A stretch of DNA of 64,000 nucleotides, from assembly GCA_014529385.2 (NCBI GenBank), contig CM043943.1, positions 158,304,247 to 158,368,246 of the forward strand, read 5' to 3'. A program made the position numbers and the translations under genes. Origin of the DNA: Adiantum capillus-veneris (lineage: Eukaryota; Streptophyta; Polypodiopsida; Polypodiales; Pteridaceae). The notes beneath the pieces are model-generated. The model did not search any database, was not told where the DNA came from, and was given only the letters and a program-made list of their open reading frames with translations. Of the stretch, positions 12,101 to 26,218 are shown one piece after another (position 1 is the first letter of the stretch; each line of letters opens with the position of its first letter).

Positions 12101-12332
12101 AATTTGCACTAAATTTTTGTAAGCTTCAACATGGTGACTTCCATGTCAGGTGTCAAGCAGTTCTTCCAATTTTTGAACCACTTTTAATCTCGCTTGGAAT
12201 ATGCCACCAACATGTAGAGAAATTTGATCACCTTATTCAAAAGTAGCCAATCATCGTTTTTCATTACTATTTATACATATCATGTGGTTGTTTAACATTT
12301 AAATGAGCAACATGTAACATGGGCATGTGATC
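12101..12332. other. Junction between two decayed gypsy copies
   Basis: Weak linker-like similarity only. To the right lies integrase of gypsy H, to the left the linker and protease of gypsy G2, so two truncated copies abut here with no LTR between them. Confidence 0.4.
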
Positions 12333-13330
12333 TTATAGGAAGTCCTTGACTTGGTGGAACTTTTCATTGGCCAACCCAACCAAATTGGTGAGCACGGTTG
12401 ATAGTCGTACATTAACATAACTTGGAAAGACCCTTGTAGAAACATGCTTAGGACTATCATAAGCAAACTCCAAGATTAAGAAATAGTCTTCCCAATCAAA
12501 ATGTTTCTTACTTAAATAGGCATGTAACACATCTTATATGACTTGACTTACCTTACCCATTTTACCATCAATTTTGGGATGAACATTCGTACTTAATCAA
12601 GTACCCAGCTTTTGGAATATTGCTCACCAAAAAGGTCTAGTAAACTTTTGATTGCAATCACTTATGATGTTGGTGGGTAAACCATACAACTTGTATAGGT
12701 TCTCCACGAATAGCCTTGCTAATTGTGAAGTTTTTATGATAGCTTTTGTAGGAATAGATCGACACAACAATCGAAATGTAATCGTTTCCATGTATAGTGG
12801 TTGGTAGTCCTACTATAAATTCCATCTAGAGATACTTGCCCACTTACCCTCTGGGACCCACTTTTTAATCTTTTAAATCTTTCTTCCTTAGTAACTTGGA
12901 ACTTTTGGTAGTGAATCACATAATCTTGAAGGTCTTTATGCAAATGGGGCTAGTAGAATTACCGACATATGATTGCATAGGTATTTCTTATCCTAGGATG
13001 ACCAATGCTAGAAATATTATGACACTCATGAAGGACTTCGATCCTGATCTCATTCTCTATTAGTACACATACTCTCCCCTTGTGGACTAAGTAACCCTTA
13101 TCAATGAAAAAATGTTTCCACATATTAAGTTCATCACTAGTTAAAGTGGAACTTTGTGTAGAGGCATCCTAGACACAAGATTGAGTGTTGGTGAGATATT
13201 GTTTCATAACTTGACTCCTGCTACAATACCGGAATCAAACTCTTCCACAGGGGTTCTCGTCACATCCTTGTAATAACTATGGTCCTTGAGATTTATTCTT
13301 GTCGTGATTTCCATACGTCTCAGGTAGATA
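12333..13330 (-). pseudogene. Gypsy H RNase H tail and integrase remnants
   Basis: Translating leftwards from about 13190 gives LTSDELNMWKHFFIDKGYL, then a zinc-binding HHCC region with the pieces VLHECHN and GHPRIRNT and DYVIHYQKFQVTKEERFK (the CxxC cysteines are changed), then the core domain start at 12734-12943. Bases 12333-12530 encode the later integrase part (HFDWEDYFLILEFAYDSPKH). In the family this enzyme inserts the cDNA. RT and most of RNase H are missing between this block and the protease at 13342, so the copy has an internal deletion of well over 1 kb. Stops are frequent. Confidence 0.72.
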
Positions 13331-13341
13331 TGGTCATAACC

Positions 13342-13761
13342 CTAGGCCTGTACCATTTTCAATTGTCGCATGAATGGTCTTCCTAGAATGATATCATAGT
13401 TGTTCTTCTTGCCAAAGTCAACAATAGCAAAGGTTTGCTCATATTCAATGCCACAAGAAGTAATAACTATTTTTCTTAGTAGTCCTATGGGCCTTTTAGT
13501 GTGTCCATCTACAAGCTGTAGTTTCAACTTTGTAGCCCTCACTGATGATTTTCCCCATTTTTTCCAAATCTCTTTTGTTGTGATGGAAAAACCAGCTTCA
13601 CTGTCAAGGATTACCATGGTTTTTACACCTTGGAATTCCATAGGAAGAGTGATGTCCCCATCTTCTCCCTCATAGTACTCTTCAACCTTGTTTAATGGCA
13701 CTAGCTTAGTATTTAGCTGATGAATTTCCAGCTCTTTGATCCCTTCCTTGATTTGAGTCAT
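13342..13761 (-). pseudogene. Retropepsin-like aspartic protease, gypsy H (139-residue open frame)
   Basis: This is the best preserved protease of the left-hand gypsy lineage. Motifs are TLPMEFQGVKTMVILDSEAG near residues 38-57, where the catalytic D-S/T-G appears as DSEA, and the flap and C-terminal strand with YDIILGRPFMRQL near residues 119-131. Retropepsins act as homodimers and cut gag-pol. It is preceded by a gag-linker and followed, after a large deletion, by integrase. The glycine-to-glutamate change in the active-site triad argues against activity. The start codon is arbitrary because in an intact element this is an internal part of the polyprotein. Confidence 0.7.
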
Positions 13762-14077
13762 GGTTTTTTAACATCAAATTTCTCTAGGCACTTTTCCACA
13801 GTAGCCCACATGTTTGGTCTTATCCTGAGCAACTTGGCTAACGTTATCGTACAGGTGACTGGTGTTGACAAAATGTCTATCAATCCTTTTGAATCAATGA
13901 CCTTGTTGGAAGAAAGTCTTTGTGATGGGACTGCAATGACATTTGACTTGGCCTCGTACTCTCTCGTACAGAACGGTAGTGTAGAGAATGGGGTTGACTA
14001 TCCATAGACCGTACAGATCCTTTGTCTCCCCAATACGATTCCACTTGTAAATTCATTTGAGATCCAGTCTCAAATTC

Positions 14078-15060
14078 CTATATTGGTGGAAGAGACACTC
14101 CTCTTCCATCACCTGTCTGATTTACTCGTCTTCTTAGCTCACTCGCTTCATTGGTCTCTCTGACTTGTTTCCACAATTTGTCAAGACCATCTATTTCTTT
14201 ACAACTCTCAGGTATAGCTATGTGAAATCTCTCGAAAGAGTTATCTGTGGTATTCAACACTATCCTTGGATCTGATAATGGGCCCTTGAGCTTTGGTCCG
14301 TGCTCGTGACTAAAATCTAGCTCTTTTCATTCCTAGCTTGGTGGGATTACTGGTGTAGGTAGACAAAAAACACATCCTCAGGGTTTCCAACTAGTGGTTC
14401 TAGTAAATCTTGGGCTATTCGAATCATTCATGGCACATTTTAAGCCTGTCCATTTCTAGTTCCACATATGGATATGTCATCCACCTCTATTATTGGGTTT
14501 GGTTGTTTTTGAGCCGTGTTTCATAGGATTTTAGGAGGGCATCTAATGGTTCATTAACCTTGTCGACCAACATTGATCCCCAAGCTAGCACTTCTCGGTT
14601 TCTCCTCTATGGATGGTTCTTCTAGAGGTTTACATGTCTGCATAAGAGAAGGTGCAACCCTTTGCTCATGTTGTCTTATCTTCTCTTTAACTTGGGCAAG
14701 CTCTTCACCTATGGATTTCTGCTCTCATTCCCTACATGCTTTCATCCTAGCCTTCCTAGCTTTCCAACTATTTTGTTTTCTCTTGGTTTTTTGACTAGGT
14801 GCGTCGCTCTTTGGTTCACCCATCTCTAGACTCGCTTCAATTTCTGTTTTCTTTGTCTTTGGGTTCTCATGAGCTTTTATTTGAGCTTGTTCTCTTGTAA
14901 CTACTTGAATTTGTACGACATTTTTTTTTCGAGCTACTTGGTAGCTAAACAATTCCTGATACATTTTTTGTGATCTTTTTAACTCGGTTTGGGTTTTTTG
15001 GACAGTCGGGGATCAAGTGAATGATGCCACAATAAAAACAATAGGCATTTACTTGTGTGA
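14078..15060 (-). pseudogene. Gag C-terminal part of gypsy H with one intact zinc knuckle
   Basis: At about 15004-15050 the minus strand encodes YCFYCGIIHLIPDCPKNP, a perfect CX2CX4HX4C knuckle. A second, damaged one lies just upstream (CHKIHDNHLVKQFP, near 15085-15110). Bases 14725-14964 encode a charged helical linker (TKKTEIEASLEMGEP, WKARKARMKACRE), and 14078-14260 encodes DGLDKLWKQVRETNE, shared with G2. Two tandem knuckles characterise this lineage. Frames are broken between the pieces. Confidence 0.65.
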
Positions 15061-15554
15061 TCTCTGTATGAGGAAATTGTTTGACCAAGTGGTTGTCATG
15101 GATTTTGTGACAATCTATCTATGATTGAGGAGCTTCTTCTTGCATTTCCTCTTGACTCTAAACATGCTCCGACCTAGCTAAGACTCTATTTACAATCAGC
15201 CGCAATGTGCTTTTTTCCATCTTGTACCTTCTCTCTTCTGGTCAAAATGCAGGAGGTGGAGGTTGTACCGGTCTCCCCATTCCATGTGTTTCTCTAGTCT
15301 TCTGTCGCTTCAAATGGAAATACCCACTTTGGTTGTTATAATACATTGTAGTTGATTCTAGTGCTTGTTTATTGGATGCTTCCACCATCGGTGTGTATCT
15401 AATGTCTATAAGCATTCTAGCACCTGGTAGGAGAGGTTGTTGTCCTAAGACATGTTGTGGCCCTGAAACTCCTACTGGACCCGTCGCATTTCCTATAGCG
15501 TATCTAGGTGGAGGAGGTGCTCTTGGAATAGGTTGTACATAGCATCAACCATGC

Positions 15555-16145
15555 TTATGTTGGTAGTTCAATTCTCGGATAGAACTTGATGTATTTCTTG
15601 AGTTGTAATGCTGCTTTGCTTAGTGAATGACCCTCTTTTTGTTTGAGTCTGTGAATTTGTGAGACCATAGTGTGAACTATGCCTTTCTGCAAGAATTCTT
15701 TGATGAATTCCTCAAACAACTCATCTAGAGTCTCAAAATCACATATTTCCACTAAGTCGAACCATGTAGCTGCATCGTCTTCAAGAGTCAATCCAAATCC
15801 CACAAACTATGTTGCAAAATCCAAAACTTCCTCTACTCTAATTACTCTTTTGAAGGCCACTAAGTGATTTTTTGGATCTTTATCTCTCGAGTATCACCTA
15901 TTTACCAATTTTTGGATTTTGGACAATCCTTCTCTCACTTCAGGCCTTCTACTATGCCTAGGTTCTTCTTCAAAGGGATTGGTCGTTCTCTTGGAGATTA
16001 ATTCTTTAGAATGCATGTATGCCATCTCTGTGATCATTTCATCTCTCGTTATCGCTCTAGAAGGGAATCCAGGTGGCTCCCTCTTTATAATTCTAGTAGG
16101 AATTCTCGTGTTTGGTCGAGGTATCTGCGGTCCTTTGTTGACCAA
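15555..16145 (-). pseudogene. Gypsy H gag capsid region
   Basis: The frame 15555-15803 encodes GFGLTLEDDAATWFDLVE, EEFIKEFLQKGIVHTMVSQI and LKKYIKFYP, the retrotrans_gag pattern seen again at 2028-2375. Bases 15894-16145 add the upstream segment in another frame (KGPQIPRPNTRIPTRIIKRE). It would form the particle shell of the retrotransposon. It is disrupted, with no complete gag ORF. Confidence 0.7.
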
Positions 16146-16291
16146 ATATCCACCTATTTCTAATGCAGTCCGTGGTTTTCTGCTTTCTACAGCTCTATAT
16201 TATCACTTATACTTGTCAACAACTATAGATTTACATTGGTAGTTGACTCCATATGTATAGACACATAAGAGCTTGTAATCTATTAGCTCTT

Positions 16292-16501
16292 CTAGGTATG
16301 GCTTTTAGCACCTAAACAGGTTGACCTCATTGTCGTCAACGCATCTATACAATCCTTCACTCTATGGTCTATCATCCAAAATCTCTCGACAACATTGGTC
16401 TTTATCAACTGCAAGTTTAGAAGATCCGTTGTGGGCGGATGCTCCTTTATTGCTGGGATTTCGAAGCTTTTGTAAGCTGAGTTTGAATCCAAAGAGGACA
16501 T
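16292..16501 (-). pseudogene. Possible gag leader ORF remnant of gypsy H
   Basis: A 69-residue open frame upstream of gag, with no recognised domain (MSSLDSNSAYKSFEIPAIKE...). By position it could be the N-terminus of gag. A degraded primer site ACTTATACCAA ends at 16550, directly before TGTGTTCAAG, the likely edge of the H LTR, so this frame lies between primer site and capsid. Confidence 0.35.
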
Positions 16502-16550
16502 GATCTCTGGGCTTAACAGCTTGAGCTTGATGTAAGAAGACTTATACCAA

Positions 16551-17409
16551 TGTGTTCAAGTGTTGTGATTAGGGAAAAATAGAAACTATGTCCAAAACCG
16601 TGATTGTTTTCTCAGCAATTCTCTCAGATTGTCAGTTTTAGACACCCCCAATTTCCAGATGAATTTTGAGGCCTTAAACGACATTTTTTCAAGCAATGAC
16701 CAACAATGAATGACCCAAAGGTCTTATATTTTTGTTTAGGGTTGACAATGAATGTTGTAGAGCTACTTTAGGGACTTGTTTTGTTAAAAAAGTTTCTGAA
16801 TCTGAGATTGGTAGCTCAAGTTATGGCCAAAACAGTCAATCTGTGCCTGGAGACTTCATACGCGTATGATGTTTCCTAACTTAGAATTGCTCCAAACTTC
16901 AACTATAGACTCCCCTTAATGTACTCTAACCACTCCAAGTCCCAGTTTGTGATTTTGACACTTTTAGGCAGGTCTATCAATCCTTTTTCTGTTTGGTTGT
17001 CTACAACTTCCCGGGGAGGTTAGCTAAGCCAAAAGTGATCCAAATTGAATCAAACTTGGTCTCTAGGCTTATTTTGTGATGTCTAACACTTTTGCGAGCT
17101 CATATGAAAGTTTTGACTTCAAATTTGGGGCTTGAGACATCATACACGTATGGTGTCTTTTGTGCCAGAATGAAGTGAGTTTTGTCACACTGACTCCTTA
17201 TCACTCAAGCAACTCTCAGCAACTTTCAAAATTCTATTTGAGCACTTTTTGTGCAAGTTATGGTCAATATAAGCATGAAACTTGCCCAATTTTGTCTTTT
17301 GGAAGTTTTTTACCCAAATGTGCTCCAAATGCAATGAGAATTTGTCTATGGACTTCTTTTATGCTCTAGGACACTAGAGTATACTCAAATGTCTGATTTG
17401 ACCCTGATG
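16551..17409 (-). repeat. Probable LTR start of gypsy H, with ~284-bp-spaced palindromes
   Basis: The sequence to the left, ACTTATACCAA, resembles the reverse complement of an initiator-Met primer site (GCTCTGATACCA), and the next bases are TGTG, as expected for an LTR edge. The outer LTR end was not found. Inside, TCATACGCGTATGA is a perfect 14-bp palindrome at 16856-16869, and CATACACGTATG repeats it imperfectly at 17141-17152, 284 bases on, in a similar context (GGAGAC/GAGACAT before, TGT(T/C)TT after). No coding signal. Confidence 0.45.
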
Positions 17410-17589
17410 TTCTTTTAGATCGTCAATATGAGTCACGGATATCAAGATATGGAGCTTCGAAGTTGTGTCGGGGGCCAGGTGTGTGACAGTTTGACTATTT
17501 GGAAGAGCATGTCATCTAGAGTTTTTTAGAGCTTGACAGGGTTTGAGAAGGTGGTATGTGATGTATGGAGCTGACAGGTCCAAACTGCT
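17410..17589 (+). repeat. 180-bp direct repeat, copy 1
   Basis: Runs from about TTCTTTTAGATCGTCAATAT to CAGGTCCAAACTGC and is repeated with about 85-90% identity by eye at 19167-19346. The interval between the copies is 1.58 kb. I found no TG...CA termini, primer site or target duplication, so an LTR interpretation is unproven. Confidence 0.7.
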
Positions 17590-19166
17590 ATGCAAATCCA
17601 TGGAGATGGTCAAGCGTTTGTGGAGCAACAAGCGGATGAAGGTGCACATACAGAGTTGGTATATGATGCCGATGATGAAGAAGATACAAACTAGAGTTGC
17701 TGGGAGACAAGCGATGAGGATGGAGTGGATGAGTCCACGTCCTATGACTAGGAAACAGAGTCTGATGAACCTGTGATGGTAAAGGTAAAGCTGCCTTATT
17801 ATGTTTTTGATGATATGGTGATAGCCAATGTTCAAGAAAAGCAGGGAACAGAGCAAGCCATTGTGCTTAGTGGAGACCAAGTGGAGTAGTCTATGCCCAC
17901 TAGTGGAGGTATGCAGATAGAGATGGTGTAGATTCTTGCCTCTAGGAATGAAGTGGCCTTACCTATGGATGACAACCATGATGGTTCAGTGTGGGGCGAG
18001 TTTCTCTCTACCTTGGCAGAGCATGATGCAGCGGTAGAAGAGGTGATTGAAGTACAAGCAGTTGAAGCTGGTAGGCAAGTGGAGCTGATTGACCATGAAG
18101 AGAAGTTGGTCGTAGCATATGGCTTGATGATGTTATAATCGAGTGTATTTTTGGTGAGGAGGTAGTGTTGCCAAAGATGGTGGAGATTCTAGTGCAGCAG
18201 GTATGTTCGGTGGTGGATAAAGGAGAATCCCAAGCAGTAGCTTTGCTTCCATTGAAGGTATGTGAGCTATGGTTGATGAACAACATAGTAGATACAGCTA
18301 TACGGTGGATGGTTCAACAGGTGCAAGGGTCTATGGATGAGGCCTCTACTTTACATGGATGGGAGGGAGGGTTAGACATGTGCTCAAGCTTGTTTTTAGG
18401 TACATGTTTCTTGGATGATGGTAAGCTTGGTGCTGCTTGGTATATAGTGGGCAGTCTACTGGTGGATGCTTGTTTGCTAAGGGATGCATGGAAAGTTGAA
18501 AGCACAGGCCATGGACGGTCTACACAGATGATGAGATTTGTGCAATGGTGTAGCACAATGGTATGGTGTTACAAATGGGTGGAAGGGACCAATGGCAGGT
18601 TTTTGATCTAGGAGGAAGACATCATGTGATACAATGGTAGTAGGCTGCAATAAAACTCTGAATATATGGTATTGGTTCTCTGATAGTGTTTGCCAAGTTG
18701 GTGCATTGATAAACAAGTAAAGCTCTTTTTTGGTTGAAGATAAATGGGTGGACAATGATGGTGCACCCAAAGTTTGTCGATCATAGAAGATGGCATGGGT
18801 ACTATGTGTTGACTAGCATGTGCATGGCAAAGAGCAGGAGAAGCTACAAAAATCCTGGGCATACAGGTAGAAATGGATGTGTATGGCTAATGAGATTTTA
18901 TAGGCAAAGAAGGGCTTTAGTAACATCCAATTTGGGTGACAGATGAAGGAGGTTTAAGGTGCATTCTTTTGCCTAGAAATATAGAGCTTGAGTTGTTGAA
19001 AAGAGCAGGTCCACACAGCTTGTCAAATGGAGATACAAAGCCCAAGATATTTGAGTTTGAAGGTGCAGTGTATTGCAGATCTGAGACGAACATGGAAAAT
19101 GGTGCGAAGTAGTCCAAGCCGGTTTCAATGGCTAGATGTGTAGGTGTGATTTGTGGAGCCTACTAG
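17590..19166. other. Unassigned 1.6-kb segment between direct repeats
   Basis: GC content is higher than in the flanks and many short frames are open on both strands, the longest being 148 codons at 18165-18611 (+). None shows a recognised domain. Words such as 'gtgg', 'gatga' and 'gcaag' recur as in low-complexity DNA. I can neither support nor exclude an old gene fragment; I treat it as non-coding. Confidence 0.4.
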
Positions 19167-19346
19167 TCTTTTCAAATCGTCAATATGAGTCACGGATATC
19201 AAGATACGGAGCTTTGAAGTTGTGCCAGGGGCCACATGTGTGAAAGTTTGACTGTTTGGAAGAGCATGCCATCTGAAGTTTTTTAGAGCTCGATAGGGTT
19301 TGAGGAGGTGTTGTGTGATGTATGGAGCTGACAAGTCCAAACTTCT
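19167..19346 (+). repeat. 180-bp direct repeat, copy 2
   Basis: Second copy of the 17410-17589 repeat in the same orientation, from GTCTTTTCAAATCGTCAATA to ACAAGTCCAAACTTC. Confidence 0.7.
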
Positions 19347-21529
19347 CGTCAAACAGAGATGTGGTTGCCAAGTTATGGCCGATTAAAGTCTCAAAGAGTG
19401 GTGGCAGATGAATTTTAGTGGATTTTTTTAACCTTGGTTGATGGGCCTGAGAAAACCCAAGTGCAGCAGGACTTTGGGCGTTTCAAGCCAATAAAACGGG
19501 GTTTTGGCATATCTTCACGATTCGATCATCAAGTTTGTGAGCCAGAATTGGTGAGCAATTGCAGTTGGGGCAAAAGAGAAGGTTGTTTTTTGGAAATTTA
19601 AGGGAAATTGGGGAGCCTTTAAAGGGCGGAGCCCTCAAAGGCTGTCACGGGCAGTGTAATACCCCACATGCATTGATAGGGGATAGGAGGCCAAGGTAGA
19701 TAACCTAGGGCGTGGCCCATTGAGGAGCATGAGAAGCGAGAGCTCCTTGCGAGCTTGTGGCTATGGAAGTTAGCTTCAAGCTCTTCGAGGCTGCCCTGCG
19801 AGGTAGTGCCTAGCGCTATTTTGGTTGAGCCTGGTGGTGCTGCTAACGGCAATTGAAGGAATTTAGGCACCTAATGGACGGTCGTGAGCGGCGATGATGA
19901 AGTGGCACTATTGCCTGGGCTAGAGGAGGTTCACACAGGCCCCATAGGGCACCAATTTTTTCAGAGCAAAGGGTAGCAGTGCTTGGGGGGCATCCCGCGA
20001 CAATCATGTGGGCAAGAGTGAGAGAGAGAGAATCTGAGGCCAAAGGTGAACAAGGCCAGACTAGGGGCAGATTCCCATGAGCAGTGAAGGAAAGTGCCGA
20101 GGTGGCGGTACATGCACTAAAATGCTAAAAATGGGTGAGTCAAGTTGGTGTATAGCATGGAAAAATACCAAAGAGGGCTCAAGTTGAAGTGCATGAGATA
20201 GGGACCTCCATTTTTTTCTTTTTTGGACTGCCGACCCCGGATTTTGAGCTCATCGGAGCTATGCTGATTGAGCCATTTTTTACATGGTTGTGTTGATGAT
20301 AGTGGAATCCATCATTATTGTCTCTTGGCATCTATTCCCCCTTCTCTTCTCTGATTGTGTGCGTGTGTTTTTGGGCATGTCAACGTGTGTGCCACCCCTA
20401 GGTCTGTTATGCAAAGAGAGATAGAGAGAGGTTGTGTATGTGTGGAAGGGTGTGAGTTTAGCAGAGCGGAATGATCAGCCGCATGTGTGCATATGGTAGT
20501 GTGGAAGCAGTTGTTTGCTTGCGGATAATGTCGAATTTAGAAGGTGAATTCTAGTGGATTGGGGCGTTGTGTATACCCTGGGCTAGAGTGAGGCATTGTG
20601 TTGTGTTCAGGGTGTGTTCCCCTTTGTCTCTCTTGTAGCTAGAAACATGTACAAAATAGACTATTTCACATTATAGATTTGCAAGTAGTGCAATTTTTTT
20701 GGGCCTCACTCATCTAGCTGCAAGTTGCTAAGAACTTTGTTTTTATCGCAAAGCGACAAAAAAAAAAAGCAAGGTAGATTGAATACTATCCCGGTTTGGA
20801 AAGCTAGTGTTTATAATTTTTCATGAAGAGGACCACCTCATCATCTCAAGGAGTAATTTGGATGTGAAAAAGATAGTAGAATTCAAAATATGTATCAACC
20901 CACATGCCACATACTTGGAAAGTTTATGGGCTATTTTTTCTTTGTAAGCTAGCATGGCACTTCTTACAAGAGCCAAAAGTGACTCTTTATTTCTCTTAAT
21001 GGGCCTTTGGCACTACCCTAGGCAATGCCAACAAACATATTTTCCTAATCTTATCCACCCAACTAAGTCCATCCTAGGCAAAGAGCCAAATTGGAAAAGT
21101 TTTTGAGAAAGATACGGCTATAACCTGCTACTCCCTATTAAAGTGGTGCTTGACTTGCTGAACAAGTCCGAAGCATTGCAAAGAAAGGAAAGAAACATAA
21201 TTTTTATAGCGCTTCAAGCGCATAGGGTGGGGACCTCCATGCCCTACAAGCACTCTACACGTGCAACGAGACTCGACTCTTAGGGCACTAATTTTGGTCC
21301 TAGGAACTTTTCTTGTTGTTTAATTTTCCACTAAATTGGAACCACATGGCACGATTCATAAGGTTTTTAAATGCCCCAACCCCCTCCATCAAAATCTTAT
21401 CTACTCTTCCTTGCTATTGGGGATACCAATAACTACTTACAATTAGCATGAATGATAGATTCATTTTTATTGTAAGTGCATATGCCACCCACGATACTAA
21501 GTAATACATGCATTACATAAAATGGGATC
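19347..21529. other. No recognised gene
   Basis: A comparatively GC-rich part near 19.6-20.1 kb, then ordinary AT-rich sequence with a poly-A run at about 20757-20769. ORFs are short and overlapping on both strands without recognised domains. Confidence 0.5.
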
Positions 21530-21686
21530 AGGGGATTGATGGTGCGGAACTGGTGGGCGGAGTAAACCCACGTAGCGATAAAAAAGGGGTTGTATGGAGG
21601 TGCTTCCACCCTCTTGGGAGAAGTTTTGAAACCTCACAGATCAAGTTTTGATTCATGTGGTCTAACCACTTCATCCACACACACAT
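21530..21686 (-). mobile_element. Candidate tRNA-derived SINE
   Basis: The minus strand reads TGGATGAAGTGG (plus 21666-21677), which fits a pol III A box except at one position and continues GTTAGACCAC as in a tRNA D-arm. It is followed 31 bases later by GAGGTTTCAAAACTTC (plus 21620-21635), close to a B box. That spacing is what a tRNA head has. Downstream are GGGTGGAAGCACCTCC and GTGGGTTTACTCCGCCC, a layout resembling plant SINE bodies. Ends, tail and target duplication are not clear, and only one copy is in the window. Confidence 0.45.
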
Positions 21687-21887
21687 CATGTACCCCTACC
21701 TATGTTTATAAAGTTATATTGTGAGTAGACATGTGCTACCCATGTTTTTGGGGTTTAATTTGTGTTTGTGTTTAGTTTTAACATGATATTTAATTAATGT
21801 GTGCATGGAATTCACAGTCGTGAATCCCCTCACCCCCCTTCATTTATCAGTGTTGCGGATATTTCACTCTCTCTATGGTTATAAAGC

Positions 21888-24509
<2,622 letters not shown>

Positions 24510-25114
24510 AAGGATCACCCCCCCCAAAAAAGACCTTGCCCTTAGAACTAGACCCTTTCTTGCCCGGAAAGCCAATATCATTGTAACTTCTTACCCTAAG
24601 TAGTCTCTTTCTAACTGGGCATATTGTTTGCTACAGGACCTTGCTCTTTCTCAAGGCCTAGAATTAACTTTTGAACCTCTTTCTGTGGAAAATTCCCTTG
24701 TCCTAAGATGTATTAGCATCTTGGAAGCATCACAACTTTTTTATGAATCGGCTTAGCTTCAAATAAAAAGTCTTCTATCTTGGACATGCTTTCTTTTAAT
24801 GATTGGTTCAAGATCTTGGCCACTTTAGACAAGGACAATAAGGATGGTGTAGCTATGATTTTCCCAATACATTGCTGATCAATTGCCTATACTCTCTTTA
24901 CAATACAAACAGGAGGTGGCTCGGTTCTCTTTGTCGGGGGCATAGTTAGATAAGTTTCTTAAGAAGTTATGAGGCCTTAACCCAAGTTTTATTAGTACCC
25001 CTACTACTCCTACTATCCCTCAAATTGGTGGCATCTTCTACAGGGATAGTGCTATTTTTGGAAACTGTCAAGGAATTTCAAAACAACCTTTTCTCCCTCT
25101 ATGACTAGAGCCTG

Positions 25115-25832
25115 TTGGAGATGGTGCCAAAAGTGTCTAAAGTTTTTCCTTTTTTACATAGACAAACCAAGGTTGAGTCCTTTGGAGTGGACCATCAGCT
25201 TTGGGTCCTCCCCGACAAAGCCCTTTTAGCACCTATCCTTAGCAAAACATGGGTATATCTGGCCAGCCTCCCTACTTCCATTGTGGAGGATTGCAAACTC
25301 AAAGTTCTGAAAGGAGTTCACTTCTTGGACAAAGGGGAACTCATCAAGGCTCCCTTCAGCCTTAACTTTGTTGACTGTTTTGAATGTTCATCTAATGCAG
25401 GGTTATATATTTGTATGAAGAGAAACATGGAGTTTGCTAAGAGAAATCCAAACTTCTCTACTGAATCTATTTGGAATGTTTCCCAAAATTCTCTTAAATG
25501 TGCTTGCAAATTTCTCGACCCTAAAGCCTTTTGTGATTTCACTATCATGTGGTTTGACCATGCTATCTGGTACATTCTCAATCACTTGGATTAGCTCTTT
25601 GAAACCTGTGGACTTTCATCTATCCCTTTGCTCTTGGTTGGGGGGACATGCCAAGCATATTGAGAAAATTGCTTTTAACATATTTCGTGGGCTGATGTTG
25701 GATATTCTTATAAAGAGCTCAAATATAATGAGCCTGGCACGTATCTCACTACTTACACCAATTACAAAGGTGTCAAAATCATTACAGGGTTACTCAAGCT
25801 TTGTATTGAGGATGAGGATTCCCCCTCACTAA
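25115..25832 (+). pseudogene. N-terminal coding remnant of the RT element, unknown domain
   Basis: Bases 25115-25594 are open for 159 codons, and the homologous text continues after a frame change in 25434-25832. Recognisable pieces are WVLPDKALLAPILSKTW, FVDCFECSSNAGLYICMKRN and CACKFLDPKAFCDF. I do not recognise the domain. It is placed here with the RT because strand, spacing and degree of decay agree. Confidence 0.45.
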
Positions 25833-26218
25833 AAAGACCTAACTCTTTAACCACCCCCACTAATTTGTTCACTTCTTTTCTAACTTCCTAGTACTTCCTC
25901 TAGCTTTAATAGGGGAAAGTCTCACAACTTTACTAGAGGAAGAGGTAGAAATACTCCCAGTCGGCACCTCCTTGACTTGCAATCATCATTACTTTGCAGG
26001 TATTTTTTGGCCCGTGTGGAAGGATGCGTCTCTCAAAAAAGACCTCTACATCAGATTTTATCTATATACACTGTCTGTACCAAAATGAGCTTTTGGATTG
26101 ATTTTCACCCAAAGTTATATTTTGTAGGTGTTTTGACTTACTTTTTGGGCAACCATAAAATGTTGGATAATGTCATAATTGGTTGGATATATCATTAGCC
26201 TATTAAAACTTTAGTCTA

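Noticed and set aside
18165-18611. 148-codon ORF as a possible cellular gene
   Set aside because: No recognised domain, open frames on both strands at the same place, and low-complexity wording; not enough to call a gene.
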